Below, one piece after another: positions 43,128-52,900 of a stretch of 64,000 nt of DNA. The stretch is from contig CATLOT010000011.1 in NCBI GenBank assembly GCA_950054155.1, forward strand, positions 33,672-97,671, in the 5' to 3' direction. The position numbers and the translations under genes are program-made. The notes below the pieces were generated by a model. It had not been told where the DNA came from. It saw nothing but the letters and a program-made list of their open reading frames with translations, and ran no database searches. The stretch comes from an uncultured Bacteriovoracaceae bacterium. GTDB taxonomy: Bacteria > Bdellovibrionota > Bacteriovoracia > Bacteriovoracales > Bacteriovoracaceae. How positions within the stretch are numbered: position 1 is the stretch's first letter; each line of letters begins with the position of its first letter.

Positions 43128-43693
43128 AAGTCCGGCGCTATATAAACATCAATCTCTGGGTTGTACTCTTCTTGAAGAATCGACTTAATAGCGTAGAGAG
43201 TTCCCGTCGTTGAACTTGGGCAGGTACCACAAGCACCCATATACTTCACAAGAAGAATATTATCCTCGTAACTGATCGTCTGAATATCACCACCATCTCC
43301 TTGAAGGCCTGGGCGAATAGTCTTATCAAGGATCTTTTCAATGTCTTGAAGCTCAGGTGTGAGCGCTGCTCGACGATCAGCTTCTGGGTCAGGATCGTGG
43401 TAATCGGGATTATGATCGGGATAAAACTCTTTGATCTTTTCTTGAAGTGGTTCATCAATATTATCCCAATTCTCATAAGTGAACTTGGTGATCGTAATTG
43501 AAGAATCAAAGAAGTGAACTTGGTCTACTCCGCGCACTTTAAAGAGTTCGTAGGCGAGTTTGTTTTCGCCACAATCAATAGGACTTCTATAAGTCGAGTT
43601 GCCTTCAAGTTTTACTGGCTTATTAAGAATAAACTTTAAAGCATTTGGGTTCGGTGTTGGTTGAATATAAATATCAAGTTCTTCTGTACTCAT
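43124..43693 (-). CDS. Nfu-type iron-sulfur scaffold protein
   Basis: 189 residues. The N-terminal half is the Nfu/NifU N-terminal domain (IYIQPTPNPNALKFILNKPV); the C-terminal half is NifU_C with GDGGDIQTISYEDN and the cluster-binding pair GACGTCPSS. It holds and delivers Fe-S clusters to apoproteins. The middle linker has a DYHDPDPEAD acidic run. It overlaps sufS by 4 nt and is the last gene of the SUF operon. Confidence 0.92.
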   Translation of the reverse strand: MSTEELDIYIQPTPNPNALKFILNKPVKLEGNSTYRSPIDCGENKLAYELFKVRGVDQVHFFDSSITITKFTYENWDNIDEPLQEKIKEFYPDHNPDYHDPDPEADRRAALTPELQDIEKILDKTIRPGLQGDGGDIQTISYEDNILLVKYMGACGTCPSSTTGTLYAIKSILQEEYNPEIDVYIAPDF

Positions 43694-44907
43694 AGAAGTT
43701 CCTTTGCTTTTTTGAGAGCGCTTACGAGGCGATCCACATCTTCTTTATTGTTATAAAGGGAAAACGAAGCTCTTGCTGTGGCCGGTACATTGAACCTCTT
43801 CATCAGGGGCTGGGTACAGTGGTGACCGGTGCGAATGGCCACTCCTTGCTCATCAAGAATCATTCCCAAATCATGGGGATGAGTGCCTTCAATCACAAAA
43901 CTAATGACAGAGGCCTTATTGTCGGCCTCACCAATGATGCGAAGACCTTCGATTTTTCTTAGCTCAGTTTCAGCATAGGAGAGAAGCTCACTCTCATGTT
44001 GAGCGATGAAGTCGTAGCCCACAGAGTTCATAAAGTCGATGGCACTCTTAAGGCAATTGACTCCAGCAATATGGGGAGTTCCCGCCTCAAATTTTTCAGG
44101 CAGGTCATTGTAAGTTGTTTTTTCAAGAGTGACTTCTTTGATCATGGCCCCGCCACTGCGGTAGGGAGGCATTTGATTGAGAAGTTCTTCTCGTCCCCAA
44201 AGAATTCCAACACCAGTTGGGCCAAACATTTTATGGGCCCCAAAGACGAGAAAATCAACATCGAGCTTCTCAACATCGAGTCTGGTGTGAGCGACGGACT
44301 GGGCCGCATCGACGAGGAAGTGTGCCCCAGCTTCATGGGCCATCTTAGCAAATTCTTTGATCGGATTAATTGTTCCCAGGGTGTTAGAGATATGGGTCAT
44401 GGCCACCATTTTAACGTTGCCACTTTTAAGGAGACCTTCATAAACTGAAGGATCAATTTCTCCTTTATCGGTCACAGGGATCTCTACAATTTTTGCACCC
44501 TTTCTTTCTGCGGCGATTTGCCAGGGGACAATATTAGAGTGGTGTTCCATGGTCGAGATGAGAATTTCATCTCCCTCTTTTAAAAAGACTTCACTCCATG
44601 AATAAGCGACGAGATTAATCCCATCGGTTGTTCCACTCGTGAAGATCACTTCGTGCTCATGAGGAGCATTGATAAAAGACTGAGCGGCCTTTCGCGAGGC
44701 CTCATACTTTTGGGTGCCTTGAGCGCTAAGATAGTGAATGCCTCTGTGAACATTGGCCGTCTCTTTTGAATAGTGTTGAGAGAGAGCATCAATAACACAC
44801 TGAGGTTTGAGCGCCGAAGCTCCGCTATCAAGATAGACGAGGCTTTGGCCATGAACCAATTGGTCGAGGGCCGGGAATTGGGCGCGAATGTCATCATTCT
44901 TAATCAT
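43690..44907 (-). CDS. sufS: SufS cysteine desulfurase
   Basis: 405 residues, group II desulfurase. PLP lysine in DFLVFGAHKMFGPTG, the HRGIHYLSAQGT stretch near the N-terminus, and the persulfide cysteine in RTGHHCTQPLM are all present. It takes sulfur from cysteine for cluster building. No SufE or SufU gene is in the window, so its sulfur acceptor is elsewhere or the scaffold is used directly. It overlaps sufD by 8 nt. Confidence 0.96.
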   Translation of the reverse strand: MIKNDDIRAQFPALDQLVHGQSLVYLDSGASALKPQCVIDALSQHYSKETANVHRGIHYLSAQGTQKYEASRKAAQSFINAPHEHEVIFTSGTTDGINLVAYSWSEVFLKEGDEILISTMEHHSNIVPWQIAAERKGAKIVEIPVTDKGEIDPSVYEGLLKSGNVKMVAMTHISNTLGTINPIKEFAKMAHEAGAHFLVDAAQSVAHTRLDVEKLDVDFLVFGAHKMFGPTGVGILWGREELLNQMPPYRSGGAMIKEVTLEKTTYNDLPEKFEAGTPHIAGVNCLKSAIDFMNSVGYDFIAQHESELLSYAETELRKIEGLRIIGEADNKASVISFVIEGTHPHDLGMILDEQGVAIRTGHHCTQPLMKRFNVPATARASFSLYNNKEDVDRLVSALKKAKELL

Positions 44908-46162
44908 GGTTCTTGCCTAATTTGCTTTCAAGATTATCAAGAGCAAAGCGCTCAAATTGTTCAAATAAAATTCCTGAAAGATAAGTGGTCACTTCTTTAT
45001 CAGGACATGTATCAAGAACGTCTTGTCCAAAAGCGTGACAGAGAATCTTCTGAGCTTTTGAGCGCTCGATACCACGGCTTTCAAGATAGAAAACTTCTTC
45101 TTCATTAATCTGGCCTACTGTTGCTCCGTGACCACACTTGACATCATCAGCATAGACTTCAATTTGCGGACGAGTATCGACCTTGGCCTTCTTACTGAGA
45201 AGGAGGTTCTTATTAAGCTGGCTTGAGTCAACCTGTTGAGCATCTCGGTGGATAACAATCTTGCCTGTGAAAACTCCATGAGAGTTGTCATCCATAATTC
45301 CTTTAAAGAGCTGGTCACTTGTGGTGTGAGAGGCCTTATGACGAATTAGGGTAAAATTGTCATGGTGCTGCTCTTCACGACCTGTATAAAGACCGTTCAC
45401 TGTTGCGTGCGCGCCGGTTTCAAGAATATTAAATTCGAGATTATTGCGATTTATCCCCCCTGTCGCCGTAAAGGTGAGGGAGTTAAGATTGGCATCACGA
45501 TAAATATTAGCCGTGAGATTACCCACATGAGTGTGACCATTTCCGGCGAGTTGCACCTTTGTGTGGCCGATGTGAGCATTCGCTTTCACTTCTAAGTGGG
45601 TAGAAGCAATACTTTGCGCTTTAATATTTGAGGTAAAGCCATCACTTGTTCTGAAGACTTCAAGAAAGTTCGCTTGTGATCCCTCCTCACAAGTGATGGT
45701 GAGGCGAGGAAAGGTTGTTTGATTGTCTGCTAAGTCCAAGTCATGAACAATAACCGTCAGTGGAATCTTCGTGTTCTTGGCCAGACGCAGATGAATGCTC
45801 TCTTTGGCAAGGCCTTGGGAGAGTACTTCAAAGGGGTCTTGGTTTTGAGTGCCCTCAAAGCTTCCGTCAAAACTTTTTTCCAGACTCAGGCCTTCAGGAA
45901 GGTTAGTGAGCTCTTTATTAAGAGACCCATTACCAAGAACAACCTGGCACCTTGTGGGAAGAGAGCCAAGAAAATCAGAAAAGCCAGAGCCAGGAGTAGT
46001 GGTATGGGCAACTTCAAAAGAGTCAGCAAAAGCTGATTCAAAGTTAGTGTATTTATAGTTTTCATTCTTCTTAGTGGGAAGGCCTGTGAACTTGTCGCTA
46101 AGAGCAGGAGCCGCTTTTTTAAGTTCCTCAAAGAAGAGTGATGACTTTTGCGAGTACTCCAT
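44900..46162 (-). CDS. sufD: SufD, Fe-S assembly scaffold subunit
   Basis: 420 residues. The C-terminal beta-helix region with KVDTRPQIEVYADDVKCGHG, AQKILCHAFGQDVL and the earlier HHDNFTLIRHKASHTTSDQL is the SufD/SufB signature. With SufB and SufC it forms the SufBC2D scaffold. The ATG at 46162 shares 1 nt with the sufC stop; a longer frame to 46189 lies inside sufC and is rejected. Confidence 0.95.
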   Translation of the reverse strand: MEYSQKSSLFFEELKKAAPALSDKFTGLPTKKNENYKYTNFESAFADSFEVAHTTTPGSGFSDFLGSLPTRCQVVLGNGSLNKELTNLPEGLSLEKSFDGSFEGTQNQDPFEVLSQGLAKESIHLRLAKNTKIPLTVIVHDLDLADNQTTFPRLTITCEEGSQANFLEVFRTSDGFTSNIKAQSIASTHLEVKANAHIGHTKVQLAGNGHTHVGNLTANIYRDANLNSLTFTATGGINRNNLEFNILETGAHATVNGLYTGREEQHHDNFTLIRHKASHTTSDQLFKGIMDDNSHGVFTGKIVIHRDAQQVDSSQLNKNLLLSKKAKVDTRPQIEVYADDVKCGHGATVGQINEEEVFYLESRGIERSKAQKILCHAFGQDVLDTCPDKEVTTYLSGILFEQFERFALDNLESKLGKNHD

Positions 46163-46944
46163 TATTGCTCCTGTCCCTCGATGAGCCAATCGTAGCCTTT
46201 CTTTTCTAGTTCAAGAGCGAGTTCTTTACCTCCTGACTTAATGATCTTTCCTTTGTAGAGGACGTGAACAAAATCAGGAACAATATAGTCGAGAAGACGC
46301 TGGTAGTGAGTGACAAGAATAGTGGCGTTGTACTTGCTCTTTAGAGCGTTTACACCACCAGCAACTGTTTTAAGGGCATCGATATCAAGCCCAGAGTCTG
46401 TTTCATCAAGAAGACTAAGACGGGGGTTGAGCACGGCCATTTGAAGGATTTCATTCTTCTTCTTTTCGCCCCCTGAAAAGCCAGTGTTCACACCACGCTC
46501 AAGGAAGCTTTCACTCATTTCTAAGAGCTCAAGTTTTGGCTTAAGGTAGTTTTTAAACTCTTCCTCTTCCATTTCTGGTGCCCCTTGGGCCTTACAAATA
46601 GAATTAAAAGATTCTCTTAAAAAAGAAAGATTGGATACACCTGGGATTTCGACAGGATATTGAAAACCAAGGAAGATGCCATTCTTACTGCGCTCATCGG
46701 CTTCCTGCTCGAGGATGCTTTGGGCCTTACCGTTGATATTAAAATTGATTTCACCACTTGTGACCTCAAAGGAAGGGTGACCTGCAATGACCTTTGCAAG
46801 AGTCGATTTCCCTGAACCATTGGGTCCCATAATGGCGTGGACTTCACCAGGCTTTACGGTGAGGCTAATTCCCTTAAGAATTTCCTTTGTGCCTTCTGAG
46901 TCGTCGGCTAATTTTGCATGAACATCTTTTACTTCAATCATCAT
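46162..46944 (-). CDS. sufC: SufC ATPase of the Fe-S assembly scaffold
   Basis: 260 residues. ABC ATPase motifs are complete: Walker [13 protein letters not shown], signature [13 protein letters not shown], Walker [17 protein letters not shown] and the switch histidine in [13 protein letters not shown]. It drives conformational change in SufBC2D. AAGGA lies upstream of two adjacent ATGs (46944, 46941). Confidence 0.97.
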   Translation of the reverse strand: MMIEVKDVHAKLADDSEGTKEILKGISLTVKPGEVHAIMGPNGSGKSTLAKVIAGHPSFEVTSGEINFNINGKAQSILEQEADERSKNGIFLGFQYPVEIPGVSNLSFLRESFNSICKAQGAPEMEEEEFKNYLKPKLELLEMSESFLERGVNTGFSGGEKKKNEILQMAVLNPRLSLLDETDSGLDIDALKTVAGGVNALKSKYNATILVTHYQRLLDYIVPDFVHVLYKGKIIKSGGKELALELEKKGYDWLIEGQEQ

Positions 46945-46967
46945 CTTCTATCCTTAATTATAAATAT

Positions 46968-48401
46968 CTATCCAACTGAGTTTTCTAATTTCATCTCAAG
47001 TAACTTCACCGCTTCCACCGAGAATTCAAGGGGAAGGGTTTTAAAGACTTCATTACAAAAGCCATTCACAATGAGTGAAATACATTTTTCCATATCAAGA
47101 CCACGGCTCTGTAAGTAAAAGAGTTGGTCTTCACTGATTTTAGTGGTTGAGGCCTCATGCTCTACCGTGGCGCTATTATTCTTCACATCAATATAAGGGA
47201 AGGTATTGGCGCTACACTTGTCACCGACGAGCATGCTATCGCACTGAGAATAGTTACGCGCGCCGTGGGCACCAGGCATGATCTTCACAAGGCCACGATA
47301 GTTGTTTTCTGATTGCTCCGCTGAGATTCCCTTAGAGATAATGGTCGACTTGGTGTTCTTTCCAATGTGAACCATCTTTGTTCCAGTATCGGCCTGCATT
47401 TTATTATTAGTTAAGGCCACGGAGTAGAAAGCCCCTTGAGAGTTATCGCCAATGAGATTACAAGAGGGGTACTTCCAAGTTATGGCCGATCCCGCTTCTA
47501 CCTGGGTCCAAGAGATTTTTGAATTACGGCCAAGACAGTTTCCTCTTTTTGTAACGAAGTTATAGATTCCGCCTTTACCTTCTTTATTTCCTGCATACCA
47601 GTTTTGGACAGTTGAGTACTTAACCTCGGCATCATCGAGAGTGACGATTTCAACAATCGCCGCATGAAGTTGGTTCTCATCTCTTTGGGGTGCGGTACAA
47701 CCTTCAAGATAATTCACGTAAGAGCCCTCGTCTGCGACGATAAGGGTTCTTTCAAATTGACCTGTCTCTTTTGCATTGATTCTAAAGTAGGTGGAAAGGT
47801 CCATGGGACAGGTCACGCCCTTTGGAATATAGGCGAAGGAACCATCAGAAAAGACAGCAGCGTTGAGGGCGGCATAGAAATTATCTGAATAGGGAACAAC
47901 GGTTCCAAGATACTTCTTCACAAGTTCTGGATGGTCTTGAACTGCTTCAGAAATTGAGCAGAAAATCACTCCTACTTTTTCAAGGTCTTCTTTCCAAGTT
48001 GTCGTCAAAGAGACTGAATCAAAGACCACGTCGACGGCAACACCTGTGAGGCGCTTTTGTTCAGAGAGCGGAATCCCAAGCTTTTCAAAAGTGGCCAAAA
48101 GCTCTGGGTCCACTTCATCAAGGCTTTGAGGCCCATCTTCTTTCTTCTTGGGAGCTGAATAATAGTAGAGATCCTGAAAGTCGATCTCTGGAATTTCAAG
48201 TTTCGCCCAATCTGGTACCGGGAGCTTTTGCCAGTGGCGAAAGGCCTTGAGGCGATAATCGAGAAGCCATTCGGGCTCATTCTTTTTTTGACTAAGAAGA
48301 CGAATCACATCTTCATTGAGACCCTTTGGAAATTCCTCGGTTTCAATGTCGGTGTAAAAACCGTACTTGTAATCATCTTTTAATACATCTTCTGTGCTCA
48401 T
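46968..48401 (-). CDS. sufB: SufB, Fe-S assembly scaffold subunit
   Basis: 477 residues, full length. It shows [49 protein letters not shown] and the C-terminal [10 protein letters not shown] segment. SufB is where the nascent cluster forms, fed by SufS. Its ATG overlaps the regulator's TGA. The order regulator-B-C-D-S-Nfu is a standard SUF layout. Confidence 0.97.
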   Translation of the reverse strand: MSTEDVLKDDYKYGFYTDIETEEFPKGLNEDVIRLLSQKKNEPEWLLDYRLKAFRHWQKLPVPDWAKLEIPEIDFQDLYYYSAPKKKEDGPQSLDEVDPELLATFEKLGIPLSEQKRLTGVAVDVVFDSVSLTTTWKEDLEKVGVIFCSISEAVQDHPELVKKYLGTVVPYSDNFYAALNAAVFSDGSFAYIPKGVTCPMDLSTYFRINAKETGQFERTLIVADEGSYVNYLEGCTAPQRDENQLHAAIVEIVTLDDAEVKYSTVQNWYAGNKEGKGGIYNFVTKRGNCLGRNSKISWTQVEAGSAITWKYPSCNLIGDNSQGAFYSVALTNNKMQADTGTKMVHIGKNTKSTIISKGISAEQSENNYRGLVKIMPGAHGARNYSQCDSMLVGDKCSANTFPYIDVKNNSATVEHEASTTKISEDQLFYLQSRGLDMEKCISLIVNGFCNEVFKTLPLEFSVEAVKLLEMKLENSVG

Positions 48402-48814
48402 GCATGCTCCGCCATTAATAGCTCTTCTAGAGTGAGTTCACTAAGAAAGGAATTCACCTTATTATTTAATACCTCGATAGGAGTGACGATATTGCAGATA
48501 CCATAGAGGTCACACACCCCTTTAGAGTTCTCACAAAATTTACCGAAACTTTCCTTCCCTTCAATCATGCGACCCAATTCAGTGAAAGTGATTTGAGACA
48601 GGGGACGGGTGAGGGTGTAGCCTCCTTTAATCCCTTTGGTCGATGAGAGAAGCCCCTTATTATTCATGACCTGAAGAACTTTTGCGGTCGTGTCAAAAGG
48701 GGTGTGAAATCGATCGCAAATCTCCCGCGCACTCGTGAGTTTGCCCTCCTCTTGGGTGGCAATATACTTGAGCGCAATCATTGCGTATTCAATCTTTTTG
48801 TTAATCTTAATCAT
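48398..48814 (-). CDS. Rrf2-family transcription regulator of the SUF operon
   Basis: 138 residues. A winged-helix Rrf2 domain: [39 protein letters not shown] and [10 protein letters not shown] (wing). Three cysteines in [14 protein letters not shown], spaced six and five residues apart, could bind an Fe-S cluster; IscR has five and five. It would sense cluster or iron supply and control its own operon. A pair of direct repeats upstream (48834-48903) is a candidate binding site. Confidence 0.92.
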   Translation of the reverse strand: MIKINKKIEYAMIALKYIATQEEGKLTSAREICDRFHTPFDTTAKVLQVMNNKGLLSSTKGIKGGYTLTRPLSQITFTELGRMIEGKESFGKFCENSKGVCDLYGICNIVTPIEVLNNKVNSFLSELTLEELLMAEHA

Positions 48815-48833
48815 CGTATTCTCAATACCTTAA

Positions 48834-48903
48834 AATGGGTCAAAAAAAAACCTATTTCAAGTCTGCTCTAAAAATAAAAATAGGTCAAAAAAACCCTTAT
48901 TTA
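48834..48903 (-). promoter_or_regulatory. Doubled A-tract repeat, candidate Rrf2 operator
   Basis: Two similar ~24-bp units lie upstream of the regulator: ATGGGTCAAAAAAAAACCTA (from about 48835) and ATAGGTCAAAAAAACCCTTA (from about 48880), each bounded by AATRGG and CCTATT or CCTTATT, thus partly palindromic. The centre-to-centre distance is about 45 bp. The gap also contains the divergent start of the rhomboid gene, so both could be affected. Confidence 0.5.
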
Positions 48904-48974
48904 AAGAAACAACTTGTAGACAGGCCAATAGGAAAAGTCTTAACCCACTGAAAATACAATGCTACGATGAGGCC

Positions 48975-49868
48975 ATGGAAATTATAGTTGGCGAATTATT
49001 TGATGAGAGGATGGCGAGACGTTTGGTGGCCGAAGCCCGAGAGCGAGGAATCGTCCTAGAAGTGGAACTCTTTTCAAGTGAAAGGGGCACCATTTATCGT
49101 CTCAACTGCCACGATCCCTCTCGCCTTGAAGAGGCCCGCGACTTTTTTCGGGTGCGCATGGGTTTACCAGGCGCTCCCGAGGAACCAGATCCCGAGTGGG
49201 AAAAAGTCCGCTCGATTCCTCTTGGAAAAATTACTCTTGGGCTTCTTCTGATTAGCGCCGCGATCTTTTTGACGAGCTTTAAAAGAGAAGTTTTTAGTGA
49301 GGTACTTGAATACCTCTTCATCAATCGACCTGATCAGCCCTTTTTGACGAGTATCAGAGCGGGAGAAGTGTGGCGCCTCATCACTCCCATCTTTCTTCAT
49401 TTTGGCTTTATGCATATTCTCTTTAACTCTATGTGGATAAAGGACTTAGGCAGTCTCTTTGAAAAAGAGCATGGTGCTCTAAAGTATATCCTCTTTATTT
49501 TAAGTGTCGGCATCTCTTCAAATCTTTTGCAGTACATGGCCATTGGCCCGCGCTTTGGAGGCCTTAGTGGTTTGGTCTACGGGCTCTTAGGTTTTCTTTG
49601 GATTTATGGAAAGACCCATGAAGAGGCGGTCTTTCGCCTACCCAAGCGAGATATTGGTCTGATGATTGGCTGGTACTTTCTCTGTCTTTCTGGTCTCATT
49701 GGAAATATCGCCAATATTGCTCATGGGGTAGGGCTTGCCGTTGGAATGATCTGGGGGCTCTTTCCTTGGGAGCGCGGTCATCTCAAAAGGAAAATTCTTT
49801 ACATTCTTCTCGCTCTCTTTTTCAGCTTAGGGACCTATCTTATTGAAATAGCGAGAAAAATGCTGTGA
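48975..49868 (+). CDS. glpG: GlpG-type rhomboid intramembrane protease
   Basis: 297 residues. Residues 1-65 form a small cytoplasmic domain like GlpG's N-terminus, then six or seven membrane helices follow. Catalytic marks are Ser198 in GGLSGLVYG and His250 in NIAHGVGLA, with the WRLITPIFLHF and HILFNSMWIKDLG loop-1 region. It cuts membrane proteins within helices near the periplasm. The gene is divergent from the SUF regulator. Confidence 0.93.
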   Translation: MEIIVGELFDERMARRLVAEARERGIVLEVELFSSERGTIYRLNCHDPSRLEEARDFFRVRMGLPGAPEEPDPEWEKVRSIPLGKITLGLLLISAAIFLTSFKREVFSEVLEYLFINRPDQPFLTSIRAGEVWRLITPIFLHFGFMHILFNSMWIKDLGSLFEKEHGALKYILFILSVGISSNLLQYMAIGPRFGGLSGLVYGLLGFLWIYGKTHEEAVFRLPKRDIGLMIGWYFLCLSGLIGNIANIAHGVGLAVGMIWGLFPWERGHLKRKILYILLALFFSLGTYLIEIARKML

Positions 49869-49915
49869 TTTAGTCGTAATCTTTGATCAAGAAATTCCTC
49901 AAATTGCCGAAAAGT

Positions 49916-49946
49916 TTAAGTCGAAGGTGAGAGTCTATCGACTTAA
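49916..49946. repeat. Inverted repeat between glpG and the giant protein gene
   Basis: Perfect 9-bp arms TTAAGTCGA (49916-49924) and TCGACTTAA (49938-49946) flank a 13-nt spacer, then TTTTTG. It can act as a weak terminator for glpG or, because the downstream gene starts 24 nt later, as a leader hairpin or operator for it. Confidence 0.5.
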
Positions 49947-49969
49947 TTTTTGAGAGGAATGGCCTTTTG

Positions 49970-52900
49970 GTGAAAGTGGCACGCTCTTTATTTATCCTTA
50001 CGATCATGCTGATTGCTTCAGTGGGGGCACAGGAGCGCTTTGCTCACATCAGTTCGCAAGAGAGTCGTGATGGCACCAAAGTCACCGAAGTTTATCTTGA
50101 TCAAATCACGCAGCGTCTAGTCGTCAAACAATTTAGAAAAGAGAGTTCAACGGCCTTCTTAAAAAGAGGGGACACCCAGCGTGTGGCCGAAGCTTGGTAT
50201 CCTGCACCTGTTGGATACAGTCTTGAGACAGCTTCAACTTTTGATCTCTCTCAGGCTGAAGGTCAGCGCGACGGCCAAAACTTTCTGCGCGATCTTGAGG
50301 GGAGTGATCAGGGCCTGGCGCGTTTTAATAGCATTATGAATGAGGTTAAAGAGGGGCCGAGTCGCTATAAACTCATTCAAATGGGAAAGAAAGACAATAA
50401 TCAAGTCGGTGTTTATTACAATGACAAACTTGGTGAATTTATTTTTCAGTCCATTGAAAACAAAGACGAGCGTGAACATCAGTTCCCTTTAACAAGTGGT
50501 CTGGCGACGGATATTGAAAAGGTTCCTGGAGATCAAAACCCATTGAGCTTTAAGCGCTTTAAAATGAAGACGCTCTATGATTTCTATCAAAATAAGAATG
50601 CTATTAACGAAGAGATGGCAAGACATGGCTTCAAACTTCCTGAGTCTGCCTTTGATGATATTGAAGAGCAAATTAAGGCCTACCAAGATGGCTTTAAGAG
50701 AGTTCATCTCAAAGAAGAGAGTAATGGTATTTTTGAAGAGACTCAATACAATGCCGACACCAACGAATTGATCGTCAGGCGCTATCGCTATGATGACGAA
50801 GGTTATCAGGTGGTGGTCTCTGAGAAGATTTATGATCTTAATATTGATACCGACTTTGATGACGCTTATTTACGTTTTCAAGGTCTTGGAGAGGAGGCGA
50901 AGGCGGCCTTTAATAATGTCCTCATCTCTGTTGGGGGCTGTGAGGAGCCTCTTAAAGATTCGGCCCCGGTGAGTGTTGAACTTGATGCTCAGCTTGATGA
51001 TATGAACGCCGTGCTTGAAAAGATGTGGCGCCAGGAGCTTGATGCTGGCCTTCCTCAAAATCTTAAGCGCACGACAACGGCCAATCAGATGGTTCTCGAC
51101 TTTAAACTCTTTGGACGTGACCATCCCCTAAGACTTGATGTTGATGGCCATGGCCGCTTAAAAGACGTGAACTTTGTTAATGTCGGACTCGCTCGCGATA
51201 AGCAAATGAGAATTCGTCATCTCGTGGATGACAAAGGTCAAAAGCAATTTATGATTCAAGCCTTTAATGAGGTGACGGGAGAGTGGGAAAACCAACTCGT
51301 TTTAGAGAGTGAATTTGTAATGGATTCTAACGGTAATGGGGTCCCCCGTATTGCCGCTTATCTGAAGGGTCAACAAGAAGAGGGACGCTTTAATTTTGAA
51401 GGGTTTGAAAAATCTGTTTATCCCCTTCGTTTTAGTAATAGGCAGCTAACCCAAACGGGCCCACGCTTTCGTTTTGATGGCAGGCGAAGAAATGAATTTA
51501 ATGACATCAATTATGATCGCGAGGGTAAGGGCGGACTAATTAACTTTGCTTTTCAGGTTTTCTTCTCTGAAGAGGGAAAACGCAACAAAGTTAAGAAGAC
51601 CATTGTGGAAGAAGCGCGAAAGGCCCTTAATAGTCCCAGTTTCTCCGGTCTTATCAGCAATAGCGATATTGAAAGTGTTGCTGAAGAAGTCACCATGGCC
51701 ACGGCCGCAAGAACCGATAATTTCAAGCACAGCTCTAATCGCGTAGAGGCCGTTGCAAGTGAGGAAGCCTACTCACGCTTTGGTGACCTCGCCCTTAGCC
51801 GTCTTGTCAAAGAACTCATGCCTACGGAGAGTGATCACGCCATTGGTGAAATGGTTGATTCCGTTATGCGGGAGTTTCGTATTTGTCTTAAGAGGGCCAG
51901 TGACGCTCGAAATAGTGAGATGGCCCAAAAGTGTATGGACACTTTTATGAAGGAAGCTCCTATTGATGTGGCCAAAGAAATTCTGGCCCTCAAACTTACG
52001 CAAGCTAATCTTGGTGACTTTACGGAAATTGCTGAAAAGGAATTCTTGGCCTGTACGCAAGAACATTACGAACCGATTAAGGCGCGCGCGACTTCTGAAG
52101 AGGGAATGGACGTGGTTAAGGGCTGTCTCTATAAAGCTCTTATTGTTACAGTTGATAAAACGGCAGAGGGCATTGTTGATGACCAGCTCGGTGAAATTAG
52201 CCGTGAGATGGGACTCAATCTCTCTTTTTCTCGTGAAAAACTTCAAAGCACGCGCCAAAGAGTTCGCGAGTGCCTTGCTGATCATGGTCTTGGTAATTAT
52301 GGAGCGCGAGGTTTTGAAATCAATATTACTCAGTTAGGGCGCACCCCTGCTGATCTCTTTGAGCAAAACTTTATGGGCTGTCAAAATAGCCTTATTGAAG
52401 GTGTCGCCAAGAGTGTGGGTGAGGTCGCTTTAGCGGCTAAGTTAAATGAAGTGACTCTTAGTGAAGAAGCTAAGAATAGAGTAATGGAGCAAAGTTTTGA
52501 GCCCGGTCTTGTCCAGTGTCTTGAGGGACAAAATAGAACCATTCGCCGTTTAAAGAATGAGTACCTTATTCGCCGTCAGCAACTTGTTGCAGAGACTGGC
52601 AAGAATGATGTGAAGGTGGATTTAAAGGTACCAAGCTTTGATCCTCTTCAATGTAACCGTGTCCTTACTAATTTAGCGACGGGTTATGCCGCTCAAGAAA
52701 CCCTGAGAGATCTTCTTGGAGAAGAGGTCTTTATCAATGTTAAAGAAGAGAAGGGCTTTGACCCTATCACCTGTTTTGAAAATGAGCATCGCCACCTGAT
52801 GGAAAGCCTTCCCACATGGATGGTCACGGACTCAAATTTAAATGACGATCAAAAAAAGCGAGTGGGAGAAACTCGTGACCAAGAAGTTGAAGCGAAGACT

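Noticed and set aside
49902..49946. Sigma-28 (flagellar) promoter before the giant gene
   Set aside because: GCCGAAAA and TTAAG pieces occur but in the wrong order and spacing for the TAAA-N15-GCCGATAA consensus.
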